Notes under the pieces: model-generated | What the model was told of the DNA's origin: nothing | The model's input: only the letters and a program-made list of their open reading frames with translations | The model's database searches: none | NCBI RefSeq assembly: GCF_015999465.1 | Contig: NZ_CP065534.1 | Location: 1,550,001-1,614,000 of the forward strand | Source of the DNA: Lonsdalea populi | GTDB lineage: Bacteria > Pseudomonadota > Gammaproteobacteria > Enterobacterales > Enterobacteriaceae | DNA: 64,000 nucleotides | Direction of reading: 5' to 3' | Shown: positions 19,085-28,726 of the stretch, piece by piece | Layout of the letters: every line of letters starts with the position of its first letter | Numbering within the stretch: the stretch's first letter is position 1 | Translations under genes and position numbers: made by a program

Positions 19085-21700
19085 ATGAGCCAGCAACCCC
19101 AAGTAAAATACCGGCACGACTACCGCGCGCCGGACTATACCATCACCGATATCTCATTAAATTTCGATCTGGACCCGGACAAAACGCGCGTGGTCTCCAT
19201 CAGTCAGGTTGTTTTGCAGGGCGAAACCGGCGCACCTTTGCGGTTGGACGGTGAAGGATTGCACCTGATCGACATTCTGGTGGACGGTCAGCGGTGGATG
19301 GAATACCAACAGCATCCCGACGGCCTGGAAATTAACGGGCTGCCGGCGAAATTCGCATTGCAAATCGAAACGGAAATCAACCCGGCGGCCAACAGCGCGC
19401 TGGAGGGGTTGTATCAGTCCGGCGACGCTTTATGCACTCAATGTGAGGCCGAAGGTTTCCGCCACATCACTTATTACCTCGACCGTCCCGATGTACTGGC
19501 GCGTTTCACCACCCGAATCACGGCCGATAAAAATCGTTATCCCTACCTGTTGTCGAACGGCAACCGCATAGCGCAGGGTGAACTTGCAGATAATCGTCAC
19601 TGGGTGGAGTGGCAGGACCCGTTCCCGAAACCTTGTTACCTGTTTGCCCTGGTGGCAGGCGATTTCGACGTCTTACGCGATACCTTCACCACGTGTAGCG
19701 GCAAAGAAGTGGCGCTTGAACTGTACGTCGATCGCGGTAATCTCGATCGAGCCGACTGGGCAATGACGTCTCTGAAAAATGCGATGAAATGGGACGAAAC
19801 GCGCTTCGGCCTGGAGTACGATCTCGACATCTACATGATCGTCGCCGTCGACTTCTTCAATATGGGCGCGATGGAAAATAAAGGACTGAACGTCTTCAAC
19901 TCCAAGTACGTTCTGGCCAAAGCGGAGACCGCAACCGATAAGGATTATCTCAACATTGAAGCGGTGATCGGCCACGAATATTTTCATAACTGGACCGGCA
20001 ATCGCGTCACCTGCCGCGACTGGTTCCAACTTAGCCTGAAAGAGGGGCTGACGGTTTTCCGCGATCAGGAGTTCAGCTCCGATCGGGGTTCGCGTCCCGC
20101 TAACCGGATCGACAATGTTCGCGTCATGCGCGGCGCGCAGTTCGCCGAGGACGCCAGCCCGATGTCGCATCCTATCCGTCCGGATCAGGTCATTGAGATG
20201 AATAACTTCTATACCCTGACGGTTTACGAAAAAGGATCAGAGGTCATTCGCATGATGCATACGCTGCTGGGCGAAGCAAAATTTCAGGCCGGGATGCGGC
20301 TCTATTTCGACCGTCATGACGGCAGCGCCGCAACCTGTGACGACTTTGTTCAGGCGATGGAAGATGCGTCCGGTATCGATCTGACGCAGTTCCGTCGCTG
20401 GTATAGCCAGTCCGGGACGCCAGTGCTGACCGTTCAGGACGACTACGATGCGGCTAAAAAGCTGTATCACCTGCAGGTGACGCAGCACACGCCTGCCGGT
20501 CATGACAAATTACGCAAACAGCCGCTGCATATCCCGGTCGATATCGAACTGTACGACAATGACGGCCAGCCTATCCCGCTGATGCAGAACGGCCAGTCCG
20601 TGGGTTCTGTGTTAAGCGTGACAGAACCCGAGCAGACGTTTGTGTTCGAGCAGGTGCCTTGTCAGCCGGTGCCCTCTCTATTAAGAGAGTTTTCCGCGCC
20701 GGTCAAAGTCAATTACAGCTGGGGCGATGAGCAACTGACCTTCCTGATGCGTCACGCCCGCAACGCATTCTCGCGCTGGGATGCGGCGCAGAGCCTGCTG
20801 GCCAGTCATATTCGTCTGAACGTGGCGCGCTATCAGCAGAAACAGCCGTTATCGTTGCCGCTGCATGTGGTTGACGCCTTCCGCGGTGTTTTGCTGGATG
20901 ACTCGCTGGACCCGATGCTGGCCTCGCAGATCCTGTCGCTGCCCAGCGAGAATGAAATTGCAGAACTGTTCGATATCATCGACCCCGAGGCGATATCCAC
21001 CGTTCGCCATGCGTTGACCCAAACGCTGGCGCAGGAAATGGCGGACGAACTGCTGGCGGTGTACCGCGACAATCAGACGCCGGCATATCGCGTCGATCAG
21101 GACGATATGGGGAAACGCGCGCTGCGCAATGTGTGCCTGCACTATCTGGCCTTCGGCGACTCACAGCTGGCGGATACGCTGGTGAGCCGTCAGTTCGAGC
21201 GGGCCGACAACATGACGGATTCTCTGGCGGCGTTATCGGCGGCGGTGAGTGCGTTGCTGCCGTGCCGCGATGCGCTGCTGACGGCGTTCGACGAACGTTG
21301 GCATCAGGATGGTCTGGTCATGGATAAATGGTTTACGCTACAGGCGACCAGTCCAGAAACCGACGTCCTTGATCGTGTACGGGCGCTGTTGAAACACCGA
21401 TCTTTCAGCCTGAATAACCCGAATCGTCTGCGGTCGTTGGTCGGCGCCTTTACCTCGGCCAACCCCGCGGCCTTCCACGCCTCTGACGGCAGCGGCTACC
21501 GCTTCCTGACGGAAATGCTGGTCGATCTCAATACGCGTAACCCGCAGGTCGCCGCCCGTTTGATTGAGCCGTTGATCCGCTTGAAACGCTACGATCGCTC
21601 GCGTCAGGAACAGATGCGCAAGGCGCTGGAAACGCTGAAAGCGTTGCCTAATTTGTCGGGAGATCTGTTCGAGAAGATCACGAAGGCGTTGGAAGCCTAA
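19085..21700 (+). CDS. pepN: Aminopeptidase N
   Basis: A broad-specificity M1 zinc aminopeptidase that finishes cytosolic peptide breakdown. The 871 residues include the exopeptidase motif GAMEN in MGAMENKGLN and the zinc motif HEYFH at residues 297-301 (His297, Glu298, His301) with the third ligand in KEGLTVFRDQEF; these positions equal those of E. coli PepN. The long C-terminal helical domain ends NLSGDLFEKITKALEA. AAGGTAACG precedes the ATG. Confidence 0.98.
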   Translation: MSQQPQVKYRHDYRAPDYTITDISLNFDLDPDKTRVVSISQVVLQGETGAPLRLDGEGLHLIDILVDGQRWMEYQQHPDGLEINGLPAKFALQIETEINPAANSALEGLYQSGDALCTQCEAEGFRHITYYLDRPDVLARFTTRITADKNRYPYLLSNGNRIAQGELADNRHWVEWQDPFPKPCYLFALVAGDFDVLRDTFTTCSGKEVALELYVDRGNLDRADWAMTSLKNAMKWDETRFGLEYDLDIYMIVAVDFFNMGAMENKGLNVFNSKYVLAKAETATDKDYLNIEAVIGHEYFHNWTGNRVTCRDWFQLSLKEGLTVFRDQEFSSDRGSRPANRIDNVRVMRGAQFAEDASPMSHPIRPDQVIEMNNFYTLTVYEKGSEVIRMMHTLLGEAKFQAGMRLYFDRHDGSAATCDDFVQAMEDASGIDLTQFRRWYSQSGTPVLTVQDDYDAAKKLYHLQVTQHTPAGHDKLRKQPLHIPVDIELYDNDGQPIPLMQNGQSVGSVLSVTEPEQTFVFEQVPCQPVPSLLREFSAPVKVNYSWGDEQLTFLMRHARNAFSRWDAAQSLLASHIRLNVARYQQKQPLSLPLHVVDAFRGVLLDDSLDPMLASQILSLPSENEIAELFDIIDPEAISTVRHALTQTLAQEMADELLAVYRDNQTPAYRVDQDDMGKRALRNVCLHYLAFGDSQLADTLVSRQFERADNMTDSLAALSAAVSALLPCRDALLTAFDERWHQDGLVMDKWFTLQATSPETDVLDRVRALLKHRSFSLNNPNRLRSLVGAFTSANPAAFHASDGSGYRFLTEMLVDLNTRNPQVAARLIEPLIRLKRYDRSRQEQMRKALETLKALPNLSGDLFEKITKALEA

Positions 21701-21904
21701 GCGTTCTTCAAGAGCCGCCTCAGCCTTTAGCTTGCGGTGTCGTTGCACCACACACCGGTGCATAACGGAGCAGGAGGGCATTTCGTCGCAGGGTGCTTGA
21801 AGTGATGTTGAGGCGCTAAAGCAATGCCTCAACGAACCGAAACGTTACGGGGTAAGAATATATCGTCTTTGCGCACGAAGAACGAATCGGTTTCGGCAAT
21901 CATG

Positions 21905-21942
21905 AAACAGCCGCTTGCTTGTCAAAGCAATCGGCTGTTTTT
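21905..21942 (+). terminator. Terminator between pepN and ssuB
   Basis: AAACAGCCG pairs with CGGCTGTTT, with TTGCTT and AAGCAA pairing inside, followed by a six-T run on the plus strand. It is 200 bp after pepN and 18 bp before the ssuB stop, so it probably ends pepN and may also act on ssu. A second inverted repeat without T-run (TTGAGGC...GCCTCAA, 21808-21832) lies before it. Confidence 0.82.
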
Positions 21943-21959
21943 TCGCCTGATGACAAAGA

Positions 21960-22754
21960 TTAAAGCGCTGCCTGGGTCAAAGACGCGTGTTGTTTCTGTT
22001 CTGCGGGCGTCAAAATCCGTTCCAACACGCTGGCTTCCAGCTCGGCCAACTTCGCTGAGCCCCGTCGTCGAGGACGGGGTTGGTCGACCAGAATATCCAG
22101 ACCGATTCTACCTTCTTCAATCAAAATAACGCGGTCCGCCAGCGCGACCGCTTCGCTGACGTCATGGGTCACTAACAACACCGTAAATCCCTGTTGCAGC
22201 CAGAGCGATTCGATCAGTCCCTGCATTTCAATACGCGTTAACGCATCCAGCGCGCCCAGCGGTTCATCCAACAGCAGCAGGCCGGGGCGGTGGATCAATG
22301 CGCGGGCCAGCGCTACACGCTGTTTTTGTCCGCCGGAAAGTGCGGCAGGCCAATCGCTTGCACGAGAGGCCAGTCCTACGGCAGCCAGCGCATCCTGTGC
22401 GGCGGATTGCCATTTACCGCGCAGTCCCAGTCCCACATTATCAATCACTTTTTTCCAGGGAAGCAGGCGAGCTTCCTGAAACATCAGTCGTGTATCCGCC
22501 CGAGACTGGCTCAACGGCGCGCGGCCTGCCAGCAGTTCCCCGGACGAAACGGTTTCCAGCCCGGCGAGCAGGCGCAGTAGGGTGCTTTTGCCGCAGCCGC
22601 TGCGGCCAACGACGGCGACAAACTGACCCGCGGGGATATGCAACTGAAGATCCTGCAGGATGGTACGTCGGCCGTAACGTTTGCTCACGCCACTGATTAA
22701 TAGCGGCATGCCCGTGTTAAGACGCGCCGGCGATGAGAGCGAGGTAAGATTCAT
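21960..22754 (-). CDS. ssuB: Aliphatic sulfonate ABC transporter ATPase SsuB
   Basis: The ATPase of the SsuABC importer for alkanesulfonates used as sulfur source. 264 residues with Walker [14 protein letters not shown]-loop [10 protein letters not shown], signature [15 protein letters not shown], Walker [12 protein letters not shown] and the switch histidine in [24 protein letters not shown] is characteristic of the SsuB/TauB group. The start overlaps the ssuC stop by 4 bp. It is last in ssuEADCB. Confidence 0.96.
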   Translation of the reverse strand: MNLTSLSSPARLNTGMPLLISGVSKRYGRRTILQDLQLHIPAGQFVAVVGRSGCGKSTLLRLLAGLETVSSGELLAGRAPLSQSRADTRLMFQEARLLPWKKVIDNVGLGLRGKWQSAAQDALAAVGLASRASDWPAALSGGQKQRVALARALIHRPGLLLLDEPLGALDALTRIEMQGLIESLWLQQGFTVLLVTHDVSEAVALADRVILIEEGRIGLDILVDQPRPRRRGSAKLAELEASVLERILTPAEQKQHASLTQAAL

Positions 22755-23542
22755 GCAGGTTCCTCCTTAGGTTGATAGGCGGGATGCCAGCGTAGCCAGA
22801 TGCGCTCCAGCAAGACGGTGCTGACGTCGGCCAGTTTGCCTAGGCAGGCATAGAGAATAATGGCGACCACGACGACATCGGTCTGGAGAAACTCCCGCGC
22901 ATTCATCGCCAGGTAACCAATCCCCGAATTGGCTGAAATGGTTTCCGCCACGATCAGCGTCAGCCACATCAGCCCCAGCGCGAACCGAACGCCCACCATA
23001 ATGGAAGGAAGAGCGCCGGGCAGCACGACTTGCCGGAACAGGCTAAACCCTGAAAGGCCGTAGCTGCGCGCCATCTCCAGCAAACCGCGATCAAGGTTAC
23101 GGATGCCGTGATAGGTGTTGAGGTAAATAGGAAAAAGCGTGCCCAGTGCGACTAAAAAGATCTTGGCGCTTTCTTCGATCCCAAACCACAGGATCACCAG
23201 TGGGATCAGCGCCAGATGCGGGATATTGCGCAGCATCTGCACGGAGGTATCGAATAGACGTTCGCCTGTGTGGGAAAGCCCGGAAATGAAACCGAGCAGC
23301 AGCCCCAGCGATCCGCCGATAGTGAAGCCGAGCAGCGCGCGCCAGGTGCTGATCGCCAGATGTTGCCACAGCTCGCCGCTGACGGTCAGCCGCCAAAATG
23401 CCGCGACGATGGCTTCGGGTGAGGGCAGAATTCGGGTGGACAGCCAACCGGTTTGCGATGCGACCTGCCAGACGACCACCAGCAGGAGCGGCAGCGCCCA
23501 GGGCGTAAGTCGGTAAGCCGTCTGTCGCCATAGCGTTTTCAT
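22751..23542 (-). CDS. ssuC: Aliphatic sulfonate ABC transporter permease SsuC
   Basis: The membrane subunit of SsuABC, 263 residues with about six hydrophobic segments. The permease coupling loop is [37 protein letters not shown]. The first segment is at about residues 14-30. It is separated from ssuD by only 9 bp and overlaps ssuB. Confidence 0.96.
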   Translation of the reverse strand: MKTLWRQTAYRLTPWALPLLLVVVWQVASQTGWLSTRILPSPEAIVAAFWRLTVSGELWQHLAISTWRALLGFTIGGSLGLLLGFISGLSHTGERLFDTSVQMLRNIPHLALIPLVILWFGIEESAKIFLVALGTLFPIYLNTYHGIRNLDRGLLEMARSYGLSGFSLFRQVVLPGALPSIMVGVRFALGLMWLTLIVAETISANSGIGYLAMNAREFLQTDVVVVAIILYACLGKLADVSTVLLERIWLRWHPAYQPKEEPA

Positions 23543-23551
23543 GGACGCTCC

Positions 23552-24697
23552 TTAGCTTTGTGCGGCCTGAAGTGGTACATAGCTATTGCCGATCACTTCG
23601 CCCAGCGCCGGTAGCGGTCGTAGGGCGGGCACATCCGGAACGGCGACGTCCAGATGGGGGAACAGCAGCTCCGCCACGCGGTACGCCTCTTCCAAATGCG
23701 GATAGCCGGACAGAACAAAGGTGTCGATGCCGAGGTCCGCATACTCCTGAATGCGCTCCGCGACCGTCTCCGGGTCGCCGACCAGCGCCGTCCCTGCGCC
23801 GCCGCGCACCAATCCCACGCCCGCCCAGAGATTCGGACTGATCTCGAGTTTGTCTCGTTTACCGCCGTGCAAGGCGAGCATGCGTTGTTGTCCGACGGAA
23901 TCGTAACGTCCGAGCGCTTGCTGCGCCTTGGCGATGGTCGCGTCGTCCAGCCGTGAGATGAGTCGGTCTGCGGCCTGCCAGGCTTCACGAGTGGTTTCCC
24001 GCACAATCACGTGCAGGCGGATGCCGAAACGCACCGTGCGGCCTTGCGCCGCCGCTTTGGCGCGCACCTGCTCGATTTTCTCTTTGACCTGCGCCGGGGG
24101 TTCTCCCCAGGTGAGGTACAGCTCCACTTGCTCTGCCGCCAGATCCTGAGCGGCATCGGAAGATCCGCCAAAGTACAACGGCGGTCGAGGCTGCTGCACG
24201 GGCGGGAAGATCAGCCGCGCGCCTTTGACCTGAATATGCTTACCGTCGAAATCCACGGTCTCCCCCTCCAGCACCCGTCGCCAAACGTGGGTAAATTCGG
24301 CGGACGCTTCATATCTCTCCTCGTGATTAAGGAACAGGCCTTCGGCGGCCAGCTCGTCGGGATCGCCGCCGGTCACCAGATTAAACAACGCGCGGCCGTT
24401 GGAAAGGCGGTCCAGCGTCGCCGCCTGACGGGCGGCCAGGGTAGGCGAAATGATGCCGGGGCGTAGCGCGACCAGAAAACGCAGCCGCTGAGTCACGGGG
24501 GCGAGCGATGACGCGACTAACCAGGAGTCCTCGCAGGAACGGCCGGTCGGGATTAATACGCCGCCGAAACCGAGTTGATCCGTCGCCTGTGCGATTTGTT
24601 GCAGATAGCGATAATCCACCGGTCGTGCAGATTCTCCGCTGCCGAGGTAGTGACCGTCGCCGTGTGTGGGGAGAAACCAGAAAATGTTAAGGCTCAT
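23552..24697 (-). CDS. ssuD: FMNH2-dependent alkanesulfonate monooxygenase SsuD
   Basis: A luciferase-like flavin monooxygenase that splits alkanesulfonates to aldehyde and sulfite using FMNH2 from SsuE. 381 residues, equal to the E. coli enzyme. It begins [19 protein letters not shown] and contains [57 protein letters not shown] and [21 protein letters not shown]. The gene order E-A-D-C-B is that of E. coli. Confidence 0.97.
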   Translation of the reverse strand: MSLNIFWFLPTHGDGHYLGSGESARPVDYRYLQQIAQATDQLGFGGVLIPTGRSCEDSWLVASSLAPVTQRLRFLVALRPGIISPTLAARQAATLDRLSNGRALFNLVTGGDPDELAAEGLFLNHEERYEASAEFTHVWRRVLEGETVDFDGKHIQVKGARLIFPPVQQPRPPLYFGGSSDAAQDLAAEQVELYLTWGEPPAQVKEKIEQVRAKAAAQGRTVRFGIRLHVIVRETTREAWQAADRLISRLDDATIAKAQQALGRYDSVGQQRMLALHGGKRDKLEISPNLWAGVGLVRGGAGTALVGDPETVAERIQEYADLGIDTFVLSGYPHLEEAYRVAELLFPHLDVAVPDVPALRPLPALGEVIGNSYVPLQAAQS

Positions 24698-24715
24698 GAC
24701 GTGTCTCCAGTCGAT

Positions 24716-25672
24716 TTATTGTTTGGAAGGGGCGTGCCAGACCTGGGTTGAAATCGTGATCGGCACCGGAATCAGGCGATTTTGATAGAACAAATCCGCC
24801 GTTTCCTGCTGTGCGCTGATGACGCGTTGATCCAAGGGGCGGATCACGGTCACCGGACGATGATCCAGATAGCTGGAGATCACCGCGTGTGGAAGCCCTG
24901 TCGCGTCAGCCAGCAGGCTGGTGCTCTGCGCACGTTCGTTGACCGTAAATTTTTCTGCTTCCGTCAGCGTGTCCAACACCTGCCGGATAAAAGCCCCGTT
25001 GCGCTCTACGTAAGGACGCGACGCCAGATAAAACGCGCCGGTCTGATTCAGATGGCTGCCGTCGGCCAACACGCGAACGTCGCCTTGTAGCAGGGCGGCG
25101 GAATAGTAGGGATCCCAGATGGCCCAGGCATCCACATTTCCCTGTTGAAATGCGGCGCGAGCGTCGGCTGGGGTCAGGTAGGCAGGCTGGATATCGCTGA
25201 ACGATAGCCCCGCCCGTTGAAGCGCACGCAGCACCAGATTGTGCGAACTGGATCCCTTCTGGAACGCCACTTTTTTGCCTTTCAGATCTGCGACGCCTTT
25301 GACCGGACTGTCGGCGGCGACCAAAATGACTTCAGCCTTGGGCTTCGGGGGTTCGACGCCGATATAGAGCAGGTCTGCGCCGGCGGCCTGAGCGAATATC
25401 GGAGGCGTATCGCCGGTGCTGCCGATATCGATGCTGCCGACGTTCAGCGCTTCCAACATTTGCGGTCCGGCCGGAAACTCAATCCAGCGAATGGCGGTAT
25501 CAGGAAAACGATTTTCCAGCAGCTGATGCGTTTTCGTGAGCAAGAGACTAACCGAACCTTTTTGGTAACCGATGCGCAACTGCGGCGGACTCTCCGCCGC
25601 GAAAGTGATGGAAGCCAGCCCCAGCGTGCCGGCCATCAGCCAGGGCAATTGTCGTTTCAACCATGTAAACAT
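24716..25672 (-). CDS. ssuA: Aliphatic sulfonate-binding periplasmic protein SsuA
   Basis: The periplasmic receptor of SsuABC. A signal peptide (MFTWLKRQLPWLMAGTLGL, cleavage near TFA) is followed by a type II binding-protein fold starting LRIGYQKGSVSLLLTK, with STGDTPPIFAQAAGADLLYIG, KGKKVAFQKGSSSHNLVLRAL and WAIWDPYYSAA around the ligand site. 318 residues. It lies 9 bp from ssuE and 18 bp from ssuD in the operon. Confidence 0.95.
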   Translation of the reverse strand: MFTWLKRQLPWLMAGTLGLASITFAAESPPQLRIGYQKGSVSLLLTKTHQLLENRFPDTAIRWIEFPAGPQMLEALNVGSIDIGSTGDTPPIFAQAAGADLLYIGVEPPKPKAEVILVAADSPVKGVADLKGKKVAFQKGSSSHNLVLRALQRAGLSFSDIQPAYLTPADARAAFQQGNVDAWAIWDPYYSAALLQGDVRVLADGSHLNQTGAFYLASRPYVERNGAFIRQVLDTLTEAEKFTVNERAQSTSLLADATGLPHAVISSYLDHRPVTVIRPLDQRVISAQQETADLFYQNRLIPVPITISTQVWHAPSKQ

Positions 25673-25681
25673 GCGGAAATC

Positions 25682-26239
25682 CTATGCGCTGTGTTGCAGG
25701 AGGGAATAGCGCTGACGTTTCAGCAGCGCCTGGAAAAGGTTCACTAACGCTTCCTGCAGCCGCTCTTGCAGCGCACTGGAGAATGCTGGCGTGCGGTCGT
25801 AATCGCGGATCTGGCTGTCGTCGGCGAACACGCTTTGGAGGATCTCCTGTGCCTTCAGCGCATTGAGTACCGGCAGCAGGCTGTAGTCGACCGCGAGCAT
25901 GTGCGCGAGCGATCCGCCGGTGGCGATCGGCAGTACGGCCTTATGCGCCAGAGCCCGCTCAGGAAGGACATCCAGCAGGGCTTTCAGACCGCCGGTAAAC
26001 GAAGCCTTGTAAATCGGGGTGGCGATGATCACGCCATCGGCTGTGGACATCTGCTCGTTGAGCGTTTGCAAGGCCGGACTGTCGAAACGGGCATTGAGGA
26101 GATCTTCCGGGGAAAAATTGTGTAGATGCCAGGGTAAGATTTCCACACCCTTGGCCGTCAGCCACTTGCTCGCATGCTGCAGAAGCGCGGTGGAACGTGA
26201 TGGGTAGCGAGGACTTCCTGCTAAAGTGATAACGCGCAT
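25682..26239 (-). CDS. ssuE: NADPH-dependent FMN reductase SsuE
   Basis: Supplies FMNH2 to SsuD. The flavodoxin-like fold shows MRVITLAGSPRYPSRSTALL at the N-terminus, ATPIYKASFTGGLKALLDVLPERAL and ATGGSLAHMLAVDYSLLPVL. I start at ATG 26239, with AAGGAG five bases upstream; a GTG two codons earlier (26245) is in frame but less likely. The protein has 185 residues. First gene of the operon; Cbl/CysB control is expected from the family, but I see no certain site. Confidence 0.95.
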   Translation of the reverse strand: MRVITLAGSPRYPSRSTALLQHASKWLTAKGVEILPWHLHNFSPEDLLNARFDSPALQTLNEQMSTADGVIIATPIYKASFTGGLKALLDVLPERALAHKAVLPIATGGSLAHMLAVDYSLLPVLNALKAQEILQSVFADDSQIRDYDRTPAFSSALQERLQEALVNLFQALLKRQRYSLLQHSA

Positions 26240-26444
26240 ATGCACTCCTTCTAACGTATTGTTAGCAACTCTTACTATTGGGCAACATGCGGTCAGTCTG
26301 GCAGACGCCGACTTATTCCATCAAATGATTAATTGTGTAATCGAAAGACTGAAAGTGCATAACATCGTCCCCGCCACGGCCCTCTCGTCGTGACAGGTGA
26401 GGCCTTTTTGTCACAGGTCAATTCCCTTTCCGGAACGGATGGCC

Positions 26445-26487
26445 GATAATACTGCCCCGGTCTGCAACCGGGAATCCAGGAGAGTCT
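26445..26487 (+). promoter_or_regulatory. Probable pyrD promoter end and leader hairpin
   Basis: A -10-like GATAAT (26445-26450) is followed by a C-run (26455-26458) where transcription should begin. A small hairpin, CCCGGT pairing ACCGGG (26456-26472), lies just before the ribosome site AGGAGA and the ATG. In E. coli and Salmonella pyrC and pyrD, pyrimidine-sensitive choice of start base within such a C-run decides whether a leader hairpin blocks translation; this layout fits but is not proof. The -35 is weak. Confidence 0.45.
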
Positions 26488-27495
26488 ATGTACCCCCTTA
26501 TTCGTAAAGCGTTATTCCAGCTCGACCCAGAGCGAGCGCATGAGTTTACCTTTCAGCAGTTGCGTCGTATCAGCCATACCCCGTTAGAATTTCTTGTCCG
26601 TCAGTCTGTTCCCACCAAGCCCGTGACTTGCATGGGGTTGTCGTTTAAAAATCCGCTGGGGCTTGCGGCCGGACTGGATAAAGACGGCGAATGCGTGGAT
26701 GCACTGGGGGCCATGGGATTTGGCTTCATTGAAGTCGGGACCGTGACGCCGCGTCCTCAGCCGGGAAATGATAAGCCACGCTTATTTCGTTTAGTTGAAG
26801 CCGAAGGATTAATTAACCGCATGGGATTTAATAATCTTGGGGTGGATAATCTGGTGGAGAACGTTAAAAAATCCTATTTCGGCGGCATATTGGGCATTAA
26901 TATCGGCAAGAATAAAGATACGCCGGTCGAGAATGGAAAGGACGACTATCTGGTCTGCATGGAGAAGACATATGCCCATGCCGGTTATATTGCCATTAAT
27001 ATTTCTTCGCCGAATACGCCAGGATTACGAACCCTTCAGTATGGCGAAGCCCTGGATGATTTGTTACAAGCGGTAAAAAATAAACAGGCTGAGATGGAGA
27101 AAAAACATCAAAAATATGTTCCTGTGGCGGTGAAAATAGCGCCGGATCTTTCAGAGGACGAATTGATCCAAATTGCAGACAGTCTGGTACGACATAATAT
27201 TGATGGCGTGATTGCAACGAATACCACGCTGGATCGTCAATTGATCCAAGGGTTGAATCACAGCGCTCAGACCGGGGGATTGAGCGGCCGGCCATTACAG
27301 CTGCTCAGCACCGAAGTGATACGCCGTTTATCTCAGGAGTTAAACGGCCGTCTACCCATTATCGGCGTCGGAGGAATTGACTCTCTTATGGCTGCCCGGG
27401 AAAAAATGGCGGCGGGTGCGACGCTGGTGCAAATTTACAGTGGGTTTATTTTCCGTGGGCCGGGTCTAATTAAAGATATCGTCGCTCATATCTAA
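26488..27495 (+). CDS. pyrD: Dihydroorotate dehydrogenase (quinone), class 2
   Basis: Oxidises dihydroorotate to orotate at the inner membrane face, passing electrons to quinone, in pyrimidine synthesis. 335 residues: the N-terminal helical quinone-binding extension ([20 protein letters not shown]), [49 protein letters not shown], the catalytic serine region [14 protein letters not shown] and the FMN phosphate loop [30 protein letters not shown] class 2 enzyme as in other enterobacteria. Confidence 0.98.
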   Translation: MYPLIRKALFQLDPERAHEFTFQQLRRISHTPLEFLVRQSVPTKPVTCMGLSFKNPLGLAAGLDKDGECVDALGAMGFGFIEVGTVTPRPQPGNDKPRLFRLVEAEGLINRMGFNNLGVDNLVENVKKSYFGGILGINIGKNKDTPVENGKDDYLVCMEKTYAHAGYIAINISSPNTPGLRTLQYGEALDDLLQAVKNKQAEMEKKHQKYVPVAVKIAPDLSEDELIQIADSLVRHNIDGVIATNTTLDRQLIQGLNHSAQTGGLSGRPLQLLSTEVIRRLSQELNGRLPIIGVGGIDSLMAAREKMAAGATLVQIYSGFIFRGPGLIKDIVAHI

Positions 27496-27513
27496 ATTTT
27501 TCATTTTCATTCA

Positions 27514-27543
27514 TAGCCGGGGGTTTATTTCTGCCCCCGGCTA
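27514..27543 (+). terminator. Hairpin after pyrD, probable terminator
   Basis: TAGCCGGGGG and CCCCCGGCTA form a perfect 10-bp stem with a 10-base loop, 19 bp after the pyrD stop. The T-run begins eight bases after the stem (ATTTTTT), so termination may be incomplete and zapC may be read from pyrD. Confidence 0.65.
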
Positions 27544-27649
27544 GTCTATATTTTTTGGGCTGTATAAAAATAACGCATTTGAGTTCCCCAAGGGTTAATG
27601 ACGCAGTAAATATCGCAGGCAGCGCAAAAGGATGAATGAAGGTATTACG

Positions 27650-28210
27650 ATGAAATTAAAACCTGACGATAATTGGCGTTGGTATTTCGACAGCGGACAG
27701 CAGCGTCTGATGTTGGATTTGGCGGACGGCATGTTATTCCGATCCCGTTATCCCATGTCGATGCTAACTCCGGATGCTTTCACGGAAAGCGCATTTTGCG
27801 TCGATGATGCCGCGCTATTTTTTACTTATCAGGAAAAGTGCCAGAGAATAACCATCCCTCAGGCTGAAAAAGCCGAACTGATATTAAACGCGCTGGTGGC
27901 GAATCGCTTTATGAAACCGCTAATGCCTAAAAGCTGGCATTTCGCGTCGCATTCAGATGAAGGCTTCCGCCCGACGACAGGGGACATCGTCACCGTTCAC
28001 CTCCTGGATCGCGATGAAGACGCGATTCTGCTGGTGGTGGAAGAGGGCGAGAAAGCCAGCCTGTGTTTATTGGCGCAAAGCCAACTGATGCTGAACGCGA
28101 AAACGCTGCAGCTTGGTGATCCGATCAAAATTATGCACGATCGGCTATTGCCGGCAGCGGCGGTTAATGATGTCGACCGCGATTCGTCGCAGTACGCCTG
28201 CGTAGGCTGA
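27650..28210 (+). CDS. zapC: Cell division protein ZapC
   Basis: ZapC binds FtsZ and promotes bundling of Z-ring protofilaments. It matches E. coli ZapC over its length: KPDDNWRWYFD, LMLDLADGMLFRSR, MLTPDAF, FCVDDAALFF, LILNALVANRFMKPLMPKSWHFASH, LCLLAQ and LQLGDPIKIMHDRL. I start at ATG 27650, which has GAAGG at seven bases and gives MKLKPDDNW; an ATG six codons earlier has its purine stretch too close. 186 residues. In E. coli ycbX follows on the other strand; it is missing here. Confidence 0.93.
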   Translation: MKLKPDDNWRWYFDSGQQRLMLDLADGMLFRSRYPMSMLTPDAFTESAFCVDDAALFFTYQEKCQRITIPQAEKAELILNALVANRFMKPLMPKSWHFASHSDEGFRPTTGDIVTVHLLDRDEDAILLVVEEGEKASLCLLAQSQLMLNAKTLQLGDPIKIMHDRLLPAAAVNDVDRDSSQYACVG

Positions 28211-28664
28211 ATCCGCCGGTTACGGGTGCGCAGCAACGATCCGGCGCCAACCGTGCGGGCATATCGCACCGGCTTTTTGGCGTGACCGCCCATTTCCCTT
28301 CTCTGCTATTCAGCCGTCTCCCTCCATCTTCATTACGTTCTTTCCCCATTTCCAAGGACTTATCACACGGTTTTACATTGCCCAGATCGTCGATCTTCAT
28401 GACATGACCGTTAGCCTGATCATTGAAGGGTGGCCGCTCAGGCCCTGTTGATGTCCGTTTTTTGTGTCTGGTCGCGGTTCTTTTGGCCTCCCACGGTGTG
28501 AGATTTTCCCCCACGAATAGCCCATCCTCCACACCACTTTAGCGCGCGGGGGCCGTCATGCGGCGGGGTCATCTATCAAATTTTTCATCGTTATGCTCAG
28601 GGCGGTTTCGCGCCGACCCTCAATTCGCCAAGACCAGGATGACGTTGATCGGCTGCGGTGCATT
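28211..28664. other. Gap between zapC and rlmKL, ycbX absent
   Basis: About 450 bases with no supported gene. E. coli has ycbX on the opposite strand here. The minus-strand frames give only short stretches; one (KIDDLGNVKPCDKS) faintly recalls the molybdopterin-binding VKPC region of YcbX, but this is too weak to call a pseudogene. Confidence 0.45.
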
Positions 28665-28692
28665 ATGACAACCGGTGGGGATTAGCTATAAT
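28665..28692 (+). promoter_or_regulatory. Sigma-70 promoter of rlmKL
   Basis: ATGACA (-35, 28665-28670), a 16-base spacer and a perfect TATAAT (-10, 28687-28692). Transcription would start near 28699, about 28 bases before the rlmKL start. Confidence 0.7.
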
Positions 28693-28726
28693 GCGCCTCA
28701 ATTTTCTTTACGGTGATATCTGCTCT

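Noticed and set aside
28164..28532. Minus-strand frame as a ycbX fragment
   Set aside because: Only a short VKPC-like match; the rest does not align even allowing frameshifts.
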